The position numbers and the translations under genes were made by a program. From contig OZ251549.1 in the NCBI GenBank assembly GCA_965243415.1, forward strand, positions 744,001 to 808,000: a DNA stretch of 64,000 nt. The letters run 5' to 3'. Position 1 is the first letter of the stretch; every line of letters starts with the position of its first letter. Below the pieces are notes generated by a model. The model ran no database searches. It saw only the letters and a program-made list of their open reading frames with translations, and was not told the DNA's origin. Origin of the DNA: G965204755 sp965243415. Lineage in GTDB: Bacteria > Acidobacteriota > Vicinamibacteria > Marinacidobacterales > Marinacidobacteraceae. This document shows positions 35,703 to 43,502 of the stretch, one piece after another.

Positions 35703-35895
35703 CGCGCCTTTCGCGGGGCGAAGCCCGAGTGTCCGACTCGAAGCGAGAGCGCCGGCCCGGGCGCCGAATCCGAAGGCCCGGACCACCTCGGGAGCGTTCG
35801 CCCCGTCGAGCCGATGCCAGCGTCAGTGGTTCCGCACCGGGGCGTGAGCTGTCGCGTGGGCGCTCGAAGTCGAACTCGTCCCCCGGCGTCTCCCT

Positions 35896-35928
35896 GCGAC
35901 CGGATCTGACACCCGGCCGCCGTAGCGT
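35896..35928 (+). promoter_or_regulatory. Accessory-region motif copy 8
   Basis: GCGACCGGATCTGAC, 12 bases, TAGCGT (35923-35928). It is the best match to the consensus and lies 57 bp before the gene at 35986. Confidence 0.7.
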
Positions 35929-35985
35929 GCCGGTGGTCGCGAGATCGCCGAACGCGCCAGTGGCGACCCGGGGAGCAGTGCACCG

Positions 35986-36642
35986 ATGGCCGACGACAAC
36001 GAAAAACGACTCCGCGACTGCTGGATCGCATGGCGACGATTCGAAGCGCGCGCCACCGCAGCGACGGAGTGCGACGAAGCGCAAGGCGACACGCCGGACG
36101 AAGCGGTGAGCGAGGCGGCATCGCGGTACGCCCCGGCAGCGCAGGCGCTATGGAGAGGCGCGAACGAAGCGGAAGTGTTTGCGGCGGCGATGTGCCGCTA
36201 CTTGTCGATCCTGACACAGAAGGCGGTATCGAGAGGCGCCTGCGCCGTAGCCATCGCCGTCCACTTCTTCGTGACTCTCGGAGCGGCGCTCGGCGGAACG
36301 CCGGCCGAAGAAATCCAGTCGGCGCTTCTGGCGGCGTGCTGGTGGGGGGCGCCAACCGTGTGGGCGGGCGGCGTCGTATGGGGAGCGCACCGATGCCGCC
36401 GTCTCGTCTGCGACGGTGATGAGAAGCCCCCGTTGGGCGCGGCGTTCCAGATGGCGATCTACTGTGCGTTCCGGACCTGGCTGCCCGACGCCGCATTCTT
36501 TCTCGGAATCGGCGTGCTTCTCGGCGCTGTCTGGCCGGACTTTTTCGACGCGACGATCTGGGCGACCGTGGCCGGTGTGTTCTGTATCCAGCGCGGTGGG
36601 GAGTGGAGGAAGCAGGTAGCGGCGCGCCCGCTCGCAGTCTGA
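35986..36642 (+). CDS. Membrane protein, paralogue of 36851
   Basis: The 218-residue product has a charged helical N-terminus (about 75 residues) and four hydrophobic segments. It shares with the next gene the pattern EAASRYAP, then AVSRGACAVAIAV, then CWWGAPTVWAGGVVWG at similar spacing. The C-terminal part has two helices. No ribosome-binding site stands out before the ATG. The family is not recognised. Tandem position and separate motif copies suggest an old duplication with its promoter. Confidence 0.7.
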   Translation: MADDNEKRLRDCWIAWRRFEARATAATECDEAQGDTPDEAVSEAASRYAPAAQALWRGANEAEVFAAAMCRYLSILTQKAVSRGACAVAIAVHFFVTLGAALGGTPAEEIQSALLAACWWGAPTVWAGGVVWGAHRCRRLVCDGDEKPPLGAAFQMAIYCAFRTWLPDAAFFLGIGVLLGAVWPDFFDATIWATVAGVFCIQRGGEWRKQVAARPLAV

Positions 36643-36764
36643 AATCGATCGACAGGGAGTGCCTCCATTCTCGTTCGCCCCAAGGCGGTACCGCCGACAG
36701 GTTCCCGCACGGTCACCGGCGGTGTCGCGATTCCGACCCAGCAGGTTCTACCCGTTTCCCCGGT

Positions 36765-36797
36765 GCGACCGAATCTGACATGCCGCCGCCGTAGCGT
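36765..36797 (+). promoter_or_regulatory. Accessory-region motif copy 9
   Basis: GCGACCGAATCTGAC, 12 bases, TAGCGT (36792-36797), 53 bp before the gene at 36851. The flanks resemble copy 8 (GCCGCCGTAGCGTGCCG). Confidence 0.7.
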
Positions 36798-36850
36798 GCC
36801 GACGGTCGGGAGGCGCCGAAGCATGGGCGCGGTCCTGACGAAGGAGCGAT

Positions 36851-37534
36851 ATGGCCCGGGAGCACCAGAGAGAACTCATCGAGTTCGGGGAAGCGTTTTT
36901 GCGGTGGGCGGCCTGCGTCGAGGCGGCCGCGCCGGAGGGCGGCGATGAAGAGGAGGCGTTGTCCGACGCCGTATGGGAGGCGGCATCGCGGTACGTACCG
37001 ATAGCGGAGGCGGCCTCGACGGGCACGGACGAAGAGGAGGACCAAGCTTGGGACAAGGCGTTGTGGGACTACCGGTGGTTGGTTGTGGAACAGGCCGTGT
37101 CGAGGGGGGCGGGCGCCGTGGCCGTCGTCGTCGCAACAGTCGTGATCCTGCGCCTCTGGACCGGCTCGCCTCCCGGCGAGAACCTCGGGGCGGCCGTGGC
37201 TTCGGTGAGTTGGTGGGGTGTTCCGGCGGTCCTCGCCGGCGGGGTCGTCTGGGGCATGCGTTACCTCCGCATCGATGGAGAGCGATGGAGGACCGTGATC
37301 GCCGCCCCTCGGAACAGGCGAGAAAGGCTCCTGCGGTTCCTCCGGGACGGCATCGGATGTACGTTGGCGAGTCCATGCTCTCACGCCGCTCTCGCCATCG
37401 GGATCGGCGTGTTCGTCTTCGACCAGTCGCCGGAGAACTTGACGGGGTTCGTCGTCGGAACCTTGGGTTGTAATTTCATCCCGTGGGGGCGAATGTGGCG
37501 AGCTGTCCGGAGAGGTTTGGCGCGGCCGATCTGA
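36851..37534 (+). CDS. Membrane protein, paralogue of 35986
   Basis: The 227-residue product repeats the layout of its neighbour: EAASRYVPIAEAA, VSRGAGAVAVVVATVVIL, SWWGVPAVLAGGVVWGMRY, then two C-terminal helices. An AAGGAG ribosome-binding site lies 5 bases before the ATG. The N-terminus is acidic and helical. It contains two of the rare ACGT tetranucleotides (about 36993 and 37372). Function is unknown. Confidence 0.75.
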   Translation: MAREHQRELIEFGEAFLRWAACVEAAAPEGGDEEEALSDAVWEAASRYVPIAEAASTGTDEEEDQAWDKALWDYRWLVVEQAVSRGAGAVAVVVATVVILRLWTGSPPGENLGAAVASVSWWGVPAVLAGGVVWGMRYLRIDGERWRTVIAAPRNRRERLLRFLRDGIGCTLASPCSHAALAIGIGVFVFDQSPENLTGFVVGTLGCNFIPWGRMWRAVRRGLARPI

Positions 37535-37710
37535 TGACCGGAGCCGCAGAGGACTCGGCGCGTACAGGGCCAAAGCCAGGCGCGAGGTAGGTTCCGATCA
37601 CGAACCGTCGCAGTGGGCGAAGGGAGGTGCGTCGGGCGGACCCGACCGTCTCACCGTCGCGGGTCGGCGGCCGGCCCGCCCGAAACGTTTCTATCGAAGG
37701 AGAGCATGCG

Positions 37711-37917
37711 ATGCGCGTTGGCGGTTCGATAATTTTCTTCACCATCGTGGCCGTCGGCCTCTGGATGTCGGCGCCCACTCTGTCGTCCCGGATACCGATG
37801 TGGCCGTTCCTTTTGGCCGGATTCCACTTCATGCCCGTCCTGGCCGATCTCGCCTGGATCCTGGAATTCGTCGTGAGTTCGATCCGGCTCCGAACGGTAA
37901 AGGGCGGTCCTCGATGA
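37711..37917 (+). CDS. 68-residue membrane protein with WPF motif
   Basis: The product has two hydrophobic segments, IIFFTIVAVGLWMSAPTL and MWPFLLAGFHFMPVLADLAW. The second carries the WPF-LAG motif of the proteins at 31515, 35340 and 38020. A GAAGGAGAG ribosome-binding site just before the ATG decides the start. No motif copy is seen upstream. Confidence 0.7.
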   Translation: MRVGGSIIFFTIVAVGLWMSAPTLSSRIPMWPFLLAGFHFMPVLADLAWILEFVVSSIRLRTVKGGPR

Positions 37918-37980
37918 GGGGATCCGGGTCACGCCGCCGACCCGGGAGAGTCCTTTCGCACGCCGGATCCGCGACAAGGC

Positions 37981-38013
37981 GCGACCGGATTTGGCAACTC
38001 GGCACCGTAGCGT
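37981..38013 (+). promoter_or_regulatory. Accessory-region motif copy 10
   Basis: GCGACCGGATTTGGC, 12 bases, TAGCGT (38008-38013). The ATG at 38020 follows 6 bases later, again pointing to a leaderless message. Confidence 0.65.
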
Positions 38014-38019
38014 CTTCCC

Positions 38020-38568
38020 ATGATCGTCCTCCGCCGTTGTTCCCGGTCGTTACTGCCGCACGCTCGGTTTCGCGCCTGTCTCGCTGCGCCCTGCCGCCAC
38101 CTTCGAAGCCCCGGTGTCTGCCGACTCCCTTCGTCCTTCGGCGGCCCGTCCCTCCAGATCACGGGAAGTGGCGGTACGACCGGCCTCGGTTGGCTCGCGC
38201 TGTTATTCGTGACCGGCGGTTTCCTGGTGTGGGCCGTGGCGCGCGTCCTGTGGCCGGCACTTCCCTTGTGGCCGTTCGTTCTCGCGGGCGCGCTGATCGC
38301 GGCGTCGGAGCCGCTGTCGGAGGTTGCTTCGCGGGTCGGCAGAATGACTTGGAAACTCGTCTGCAACATGGGCACCTGCACGGCCGTCAGCCTGGTCGCG
38401 TGGGCCGTGGCTCGCCTCCTGTGGCCGGGGCTCTCCGTGTGGCCGTTCGTCGTGGTCGGCGTGCTCGTGATTCCGGCGCTCCTGCTGCTCTGCGGGTTGG
38501 TTCTGGGCCTCATCCGGCCCCTGTCGCCCGGTTCCGTCGACCGGCGTAGGTTGTGGGAGGCGGAGTGA
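38020..38568 (+). CDS. Membrane protein with two WPF motifs, paralogue of 35340
   Basis: The 182-residue product shares its first 40 residues with the protein at 35340 (IVLRRCSRSLLPH, LRSPGVCRLPSS). It then has two copies of the motif, LPLWPFVLAGALI and LSVWPFVVVGVLVIPALLL, each after a VAWAVAR-LWP segment, so it looks like an internal duplication. The ATG follows motif copy 10 by 6 bases and lacks a ribosome-binding site. Function is unknown. Confidence 0.65.
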   Translation: MIVLRRCSRSLLPHARFRACLAAPCRHLRSPGVCRLPSSFGGPSLQITGSGGTTGLGWLALLFVTGGFLVWAVARVLWPALPLWPFVLAGALIAASEPLSEVASRVGRMTWKLVCNMGTCTAVSLVAWAVARLLWPGLSVWPFVVVGVLVIPALLLLCGLVLGLIRPLSPGSVDRRRLWEAE

Positions 38569-38665
38569 GAAGCCGGGCGGTTCGGGTCTGACCGCCAGGC
38601 GGCGGAGTCCTCGAACGCGGCACGGCCGAGCCTCAGACACGGCGATTCCGGCAGACCCGCCGGTT

Positions 38666-38698
38666 GCGACCGGATCTGACGCTCCCTTGTCGTAGGGT
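38666..38698 (+). promoter_or_regulatory. Accessory-region motif copy 11
   Basis: GCGACCGGATCTGAC, 12 bases, TAGGGT (38693-38698). It precedes a possible leader frame at 38706 and the gene at 38945. Confidence 0.7.
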
Positions 38699-38705
38699 CG
38701 CTCCG

Positions 38706-38849
38706 GTGACCCGCTTCCTCCGCCATCCCCGGCCCGTCGGCTCGCTGCGGCCCGAGCCGGGCCGGCCGCCCAAGTGGTCACCATCGTTTCCTCGATCCAA
38801 TGCGCCCCCTGCCGGTGGCGACGAGGTTCGGGGGCCCAACCCGGCCTGA
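38706..38849 (+). CDS. Possible leaderless 47-residue leader peptide
   Basis: A GTG lies 7 bases behind the -10-like element of motif copy 11, in the same geometry as 27870, and opens a frame of exactly 47 residues. The peptide is Arg/Pro/Ser-rich and not similar to the other one. It may be a chance frame in GC-rich DNA. Confidence 0.25.
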   Translation: MTRFLRHPRPVGSLRPEPGRPPKWSPSFPRSNAPPAGGDEVRGPNPA

Positions 38850-38944
38850 TAGCGGACCCGGGTGCCTGACCGGCGCCGAATCGGACCCCGAACGCGCCCG
38901 GAACGCGGCGCGCACGACTCGCCGTTCAAGGAGAGACCGATCTG

Positions 38945-39670
38945 ATGTTCGAAGAAGAGAAGAGCGATGGACTGCGACGGTTCGGCACCGGCCTCGTCGT
39001 TCTGGCCATCATCGTCACCGGCATCGTCCTCGTCGGTTACGCCTCCGACCGGCGGGAGGAGGCCCGGGAGGAACGCGCCCGCGCCGCCGAAGCCCGCGAA
39101 CGAGCCGAGGAGCAGCGCCTGCTCCGCGTCCGGGCTTCGGCCTGGGGCGAGGTGCAGCGGACGAAGACCCGTTGGGACGAACACCTCCCGTGGCTGAAGC
39201 GCGTCACCAAGACCAGGGAGACCATCGCAGCCGCGGCGACTGCCGGCATGGTCGGCGCGGCGTGGCTGGCCGAAGACATGCCTTTCTTCGGCGAGGGCCT
39301 GGCGGTCGGGGCGGCCACGCAGATGCAGGCCCGGGCCGCGCAGACGATGGCGGAGGCGGAGGCGGAGATCGCCGTGAAAGGCCCGGAGGTCTTCAGCACC
39401 GTGGACGCGCTGGGCGGGGCGTTCGCCCGGATGCTCGAAGCCGACCGGGTGATCCCCGGCGATGCCGCCGCCATCGCTGCCTGGAACGACGCGAACGCGG
39501 TGGCCGAGCGCTGGGACCGGGCGGCGGACGAGTTCGGCGCCATCATGGCGGTGGATGTCCTCAGCGCCGGCCAGGCAGCGACGGTCTTCGACCGAACCAC
39601 GAACGAGATGGTCGCCGCCCTGCAGAAATTGATGCCCACCCCCGCGACCTCTCCCGGCGACTCCCCGTAG
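38945..39670 (+). CDS. Membrane-anchored coiled-coil protein, unknown function
   Basis: The 241-residue product has one N-terminal membrane helix (FGTGLVVLAIIVTGIVLVGYA). A highly charged coiled coil follows (REEAREERARAAEARERAEEQR), then a helical Ala-rich domain. An AAGGAGAG ribosome-binding site precedes the ATG. The C-terminal domain is probably extracytoplasmic or cytoplasmic depending on orientation, which the sequence does not settle. The family is not recognised. Confidence 0.7.
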   Translation: MFEEEKSDGLRRFGTGLVVLAIIVTGIVLVGYASDRREEAREERARAAEARERAEEQRLLRVRASAWGEVQRTKTRWDEHLPWLKRVTKTRETIAAAATAGMVGAAWLAEDMPFFGEGLAVGAATQMQARAAQTMAEAEAEIAVKGPEVFSTVDALGGAFARMLEADRVIPGDAAAIAAWNDANAVAERWDRAADEFGAIMAVDVLSAGQAATVFDRTTNEMVAALQKLMPTPATSPGDSP

Positions 39671-39954
39671 TCGGAGTCACGCGCAGCCGAGCGCCCGCAA
39701 GAGCCCGGGGTCGGCCCGGGTCTCGATCCGATGGCGGCCACTGGCGCAGCCGGGCGGGCGCTCGCCGAGGGTCGCTCTCACCCACCGCCGGGGCCCGCGG
39801 GGGCCCGAAGCCCGGCTCCCGGCCACCGAGGTCGCGGCGCTCGATTCGCTGTCCGTACGGAGATCGTGCGATCCACTTCCGGACTGCGCCGAAGACAGCG
39901 CATCCCAAGGCGCCAACCCGTCGTCCTCCCTTTGCTGCCTCACTCCTGTCTCGC

Positions 39955-39988
39955 TGCGCCCGACTCTGACGCAGTGCCGCCCTAACTT
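39955..39988 (+). promoter_or_regulatory. Accessory-region motif copy 12
   Basis: TGCGCCCGACTCTGAC, 12 bases, TAACTT (39983-39988), upstream of the gene at 40148. The preceding 280 bp (39671-39954) hold no recognisable gene. Confidence 0.7.
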
Positions 39989-40147
39989 CATGGCGGGACA
40001 CGGACAGCGCCGCCGGTTCGGATGCCGAGGTCCGCCACCGAGCAAGGGCGGCCCCTGGTTCGCCCCGGACGCTGCGCCAAGTCTTGCCGCTTCCCGGTTG
40101 CCCCGCCCGGGTCCGCGCAGATCTTCTCCGCCACAAGGAGGCGAGCC

Positions 40148-40822
40148 ATGGAGAAACCGAAGCCGAAGCCAGGAGGAATGGGTAAAGCGGACGCCCTTCT
40201 TCTGGTGTTCGTAGGGCTGAAATTGGGCGGGCAAGTCGATTGGAGTTGGTTGTGGGTGCTCTCCCCCTACTGGATCGGATGCGCTGCCCTCATGGCCGTC
40301 AGCTGGTGGCGCCTGTCTTTCTCACCCTCGCAGACTCTCATGAAGAAGGTCCCTGCAGGACGGGAAAAATGGTCCGGACGCTGCCGAAGCAGCGACGCAT
40401 TGTTTCTCCTGTTCTTGGTCCTGAAGTGGACGGGACATATATCCTGGAGTTGGTTTTGGGTTCTGTCCCCGTTGTGGCTCCTCAAACCTCTCGGGATGCT
40501 GCTCGCGCAACCATCGGGAGAGCGACGCAAGAGCAAGGATCTCGGGCTGAATCTGGCCAACTTTGCCATCACACTGGTCTTCGTGGTTCTGATCGCGTTG
40601 AGATTGGAGGGCCACATCCCCTCCTGGTGGTGGGTCGCCCCCGCATTCCCGCTCTCCCTGATCTTCGGGGCGGTCCTTTCGATGCGGATGGATGCCGCGT
40701 TCCTCCGCCGGCTCCTCCGCGAGAGGGCAGAACGGCAGGAGCGTCACCGCCGGAAGGGCGCGCCGGCGATGCCGCCCACGGTCCTCGAACTATGGGAGGA
40801 GCGCCAACAGGCGGCGCCGTGA
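40148..40822 (+). CDS. Membrane protein with triplicated KLxG-WSWWWVLSP motif, paralogue of 26040
   Basis: The 224-residue product repeats the unit three times: LKLGGQVDWSWLWVLSPYWI, LKWTGHISWSWFWVLSPLWL and LRLEGHIPSWWWVAPAFP. The order and spacing are the same as at 26040, so they are paralogues about 14 kb apart. AAGGAGGCGAGCC before the ATG is a strong ribosome-binding site, also shared with 26040. The C-terminal tail is basic. After the TGA stop the same frame stays open and hydrophobic (see next entry). Confidence 0.82.
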   Translation: MEKPKPKPGGMGKADALLLVFVGLKLGGQVDWSWLWVLSPYWIGCAALMAVSWWRLSFSPSQTLMKKVPAGREKWSGRCRSSDALFLLFLVLKWTGHISWSWFWVLSPLWLLKPLGMLLAQPSGERRKSKDLGLNLANFAITLVFVVLIALRLEGHIPSWWWVAPAFPLSLIFGAVLSMRMDAAFLRRLLRERAERQERHRRKGAPAMPPTVLELWEERQQAAP

Positions 40823-40996
40823 CGAGGAAGGCAGATACGAGTTGCGGAGGACGGCGCACTCGGCCTCGGGCAAAAGGACGGCAGCGGTCTCACCGCTTGG
40901 GCGTTCGGCGTCTCCCTGCTCAGCCTGATCGGCATGGTGGCGGCAGGCGTCCTCGCCGGCTTCGTTCGGGTCAGCGAAAGATCCGGCGGGAGATAG
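40823..40996 (+). other. Open single-helix segment in the frame of the preceding gene, no start codon
   Basis: Directly after the TGA at 40820-40822 the same frame encodes a polar stretch and then a clear membrane helix (AWAFGVSLLSLIGMVAAGVLAG) and ends in TAG. No ATG, GTG or TTG precedes the helix in frame. It may be a gene remnant, a readthrough extension, or chance. Confidence 0.3.
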
Positions 40997-41114
40997 GCGG
41001 TGTGCCGCGACCGTCTCCGAACCGGGTCGAGCCCCGGCGACTGCGCCGGAGGTGGCCGAGAAGCGGGCGGCCCCGCGGGATGGCGCCGGCGCCGCGTGGA
41101 GGGGAGCACCGGTG

Positions 41115-42113
41115 ATGGACCGACGCCGGTTCCTCGAATTGGGCGCGGCCGCCGGCGCCAGCGTGTTCGTCCCGGCCGGGAGCGCCGCGGACGCCCCTGC
41201 CTTCAGGGTCGTCGCCGACCGTGCGGCGCTGCTCGCGGAACTGGCCCTCTTCGAGCGGGTGTTCTTCCACGACAGCGATCGGCGCCGGTTCCGCTGCTGC
41301 GAGGCCGCCGCGCTCGGACAGGAGAGCCCCGTCCGCCGCAAGTGGCCGACGGTTCCCGGTCCCCCGCCTGTGCCCCGCAACGACGAGGTGATGCTCGCGC
41401 CGGAACGGAACCGCTGCATTCTCTTCGCCTCGGGCCGGGAGACGGAATTCCGCTCCGTCGTGGACGCCGAGTGTTCCGGCGCGGAAGCGGTGAGCGTGCC
41501 GCTGCTGCCGCTGTTCTCCTGGCTGGCCGCTGCCGGGGACGACGAGGGCCCGGTGACCCTCCGCCGGCGCGGACCGAACCGGGTCGAGGCGCAGTGCGGG
41601 GAGCGCCGGCTCCGGCTCCCGGCCCGGGCGAGCGAGGCTCTGGCCGCGGCGTCCGGGTCGCCGGCTTCCCCACCGGCCGGGGCGCGCCTCGTCCCGGGGC
41701 TCGACGGATCGTGGTTCCCGGACCATCTCCGCGCCGACGCCTACACCCGTCCCTCGACCGCGATCACCGTCCCGCAAGTGATGGCTCGCCTCGAATCGGA
41801 GATCGCCCGGCGAGATCGGGCCCGGCGGGTCATCTCCTTTCCCGGTCACCTCGGCGCGCCGAACGGGACCCCGACGCGACGGAAGCGGAGCGTCCGCCTC
41901 GTCCTCCGTTTCGAGACCATGCTCCAGTGGATGGTGCTCGCCCGAGCCGTGGGCGGCCCCGACCGCGTCCTCGACGACGGCGCGCGCGTCTTCTTCGAGT
42001 GCGGAGACCGCCGGCTCGTCTCCCGCAGGTTCCCGGACGGGTTCCGGTTCCGACGGCCCTGCGACTGCGCTGTCAGCGTTCGGACGGGCGACACCCGGAT
42101 CACCACTCTCTGA
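41115..42113 (+). CDS. Tat-signal protein resembling a two-domain beta sliding clamp
   Basis: The 332-residue product begins with a twin-arginine-like signal (DRRRFLELGAAAGASVFV). The rest aligns by eye with this genome's DnaN. AALLAELALFERV matches the first DnaN helix. VDAECSGAEAVSVPLLPLFSWL matches IEADSGGEGPISLPLDRL. LRFETMLQWMVLARA followed by VFFECGDRRLVS matches LKTISQLQTLARA followed by LFFEFGKRLLVC. The protein stops where the third clamp domain would begin. A clamp-like protein with an export signal is unexpected: the signal may be misleading, or the fold reused. A DnaQ-like exonuclease gene follows. The start is the ATG at 41115, which opens the signal. Confidence 0.6.
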   Translation: MDRRRFLELGAAAGASVFVPAGSAADAPAFRVVADRAALLAELALFERVFFHDSDRRRFRCCEAAALGQESPVRRKWPTVPGPPPVPRNDEVMLAPERNRCILFASGRETEFRSVVDAECSGAEAVSVPLLPLFSWLAAAGDDEGPVTLRRRGPNRVEAQCGERRLRLPARASEALAAASGSPASPPAGARLVPGLDGSWFPDHLRADAYTRPSTAITVPQVMARLESEIARRDRARRVISFPGHLGAPNGTPTRRKRSVRLVLRFETMLQWMVLARAVGGPDRVLDDGARVFFECGDRRLVSRRFPDGFRFRRPCDCAVSVRTGDTRITTL

Positions 42114-42347
42114 CGCGGCCGAGGCGCCGCGGGGAGCCCGCCGGCCAACCGCTCCGCGCCGATTGCGGGGCCGTCGCTTCCTCCCGAAGGGCGTGTCCGA
42201 TCTCTCCGGGAGGCCCCGCCCGGCAGACGTCCGGTGGCGTCGCCGCGACCGACCGGCGCCGAGTGCGTCCCGCGCCGGCGGACGAGGCGGCCGAGGTCTT
42301 TCCCGCCCCCGCCGCCCCGGTTTCGTTCCGGCGCCGAACCGGGGGTC

Positions 42348-42381
42348 GGTGACAGATTTTGTCGCCTCCGTCGCTTACGGT
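42348..42381 (+). promoter_or_regulatory. Accessory-region motif copy 13 (weaker left block)
   Basis: CGGTGACAGATTTTGTC, 12 bases, TACGGT (42376-42381), about 100 bp before the exonuclease gene. The left block is less well conserved than in other copies. The rest of 42114-42479 shows nothing. Confidence 0.5.
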
Positions 42382-42479
42382 CTCCGCCATCAGCGCGAAG
42401 AGCGCTCATTTTCGGCCAGCGATCCGCTCGGCGCCACAGTCCCGCCCAGCGGGAAGGAGAACCCAGGGAGACACCCGAT

Positions 42480-43196
42480 ATGCAATACGGAACCATTCAG
42501 AATCACTCTACGAGACCCCGCCCGGAATCCGGCCTGGTCCCCGACCTCGCGCCGTTCGTCCCTCATCTCCCGAGCGAGCCGGGCCGGAACACCATGGAAG
42601 ACCTCGGGGCGCCGGCCGCTCCCGCGTCCCGGATCGAGGGCCCCGAATCGGCCGGCCCGACCTTCGCCGCCATAGATTTCGAGACGGCCAACTATGGGCG
42701 GGACAGCGCCTGTTCGGTCGGCGTGGCCATCGTCCGCGACGGAAGCCTCGTCGAGTCCGTCCACCGCCTGATCCGGCCCCCCAGCAGCCGGTTCGCGTTC
42801 ACCTGGCTCCACGGGATAGATTGGGAGCAGGTCGCGGACGCGCCGCCCTTCGGAACCGTCTGGGAAGAGATCGAGCCGCTGCTGGAAGGCGTGGACCTCC
42901 TCGCCGCCCACAACGCCAAGTTCGACCGCGGCGTCCTGGCCGCCTGCGTGAGACGCCACGGCCTGCCCGACCCGGGGCGCCGGTTCGTCTGTTCCATGGG
43001 CGTCGCCCGGAAAGTGTGGAACCTCTACCCGACGACCCTGTCCGATGTCTGCGCCTGCCTCGACATCCCCCTGAACCACCACGACGCCCTCTCCGACGCC
43101 GAGGCCTGCGCCCGGATCCTCCTCGCCGCCAGCGCCGACGGCTGGCGCCCGCCGGGCGGGGAGACACGCGCGCAACCAGCGCCGGACCGGGCCTGA
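42480..43196 (+). CDS. DnaQ-like 3'-5' exonuclease
   Basis: The 238-residue product has the DEDDh exonuclease motifs: AIDFETAN near 64-71 (first Asp and Glu), LLAAHNAKFDRGVL near 141-154 (Asp), and NHHDALSDAEACARIL near 199-214 (His and Asp). It resembles the proofreading epsilon subunit of DNA polymerase III and similar stand-alone exonucleases. A polar N-terminal extension of about 60 residues precedes the domain. AAGGAG and GGGAG stretches lie before the ATG at 42480. Its place behind the clamp-like gene is notable. The substrate is unknown. Confidence 0.85.
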   Translation: MQYGTIQNHSTRPRPESGLVPDLAPFVPHLPSEPGRNTMEDLGAPAAPASRIEGPESAGPTFAAIDFETANYGRDSACSVGVAIVRDGSLVESVHRLIRPPSSRFAFTWLHGIDWEQVADAPPFGTVWEEIEPLLEGVDLLAAHNAKFDRGVLAACVRRHGLPDPGRRFVCSMGVARKVWNLYPTTLSDVCACLDIPLNHHDALSDAEACARILLAASADGWRPPGGETRAQPAPDRA

Positions 43197-43262
43197 CCCT
43201 CCGAGGTCACTCCCGGCACCGGCCGCCGGGCCCTCGGCAACGCCCGAAGGAACACGCACACG

Positions 43263-43502
43263 ATGCCCGGGCGGGAAGAGAAGAGGGAGGGAAGGAAGCG
43301 CTCCCGAGCCCCGGAGTTGGAGGTGTTCGACGCGAGCCTCGTCGAGACTCGCCGGAATCTGGAGCGCTGGAGGAAGGCACTCCGGGCCCTGATCGAGTTC
43401 GCGGAATCCGATCAGGGAAGGCGCCTGTTCAGTCGTGGGGTGGTCGAGGCGGCCAAGCGAGTCGTCCGGGAATCGGGGAAGGGCGGGAAAGGCGCCCCGT
43501 AG
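43263..43502 (+). CDS. Small charged helical protein, unknown function
   Basis: The 79-residue product is rich in Arg, Glu and Lys and predicted helical (SLVETRRNLERWRKALRALI). A GAAGGA ribosome-binding site lies about 12 bases before the ATG. It follows the exonuclease gene by 66 bp and may be co-transcribed. The family is not recognised. Confidence 0.55.
   Translation: MPGREEKREGRKRSRAPELEVFDASLVETRRNLERWRKALRALIEFAESDQGRRLFSRGVVEAAKRVVRESGKGGKGAP

Noticed and set aside
39990..40214. Leaderless 74-codon gene after motif copy 12
   Set aside because: The ATG lies only one base behind the -10-like element, too close for a transcription start, and the frame overlaps the well-supported gene at 40148.
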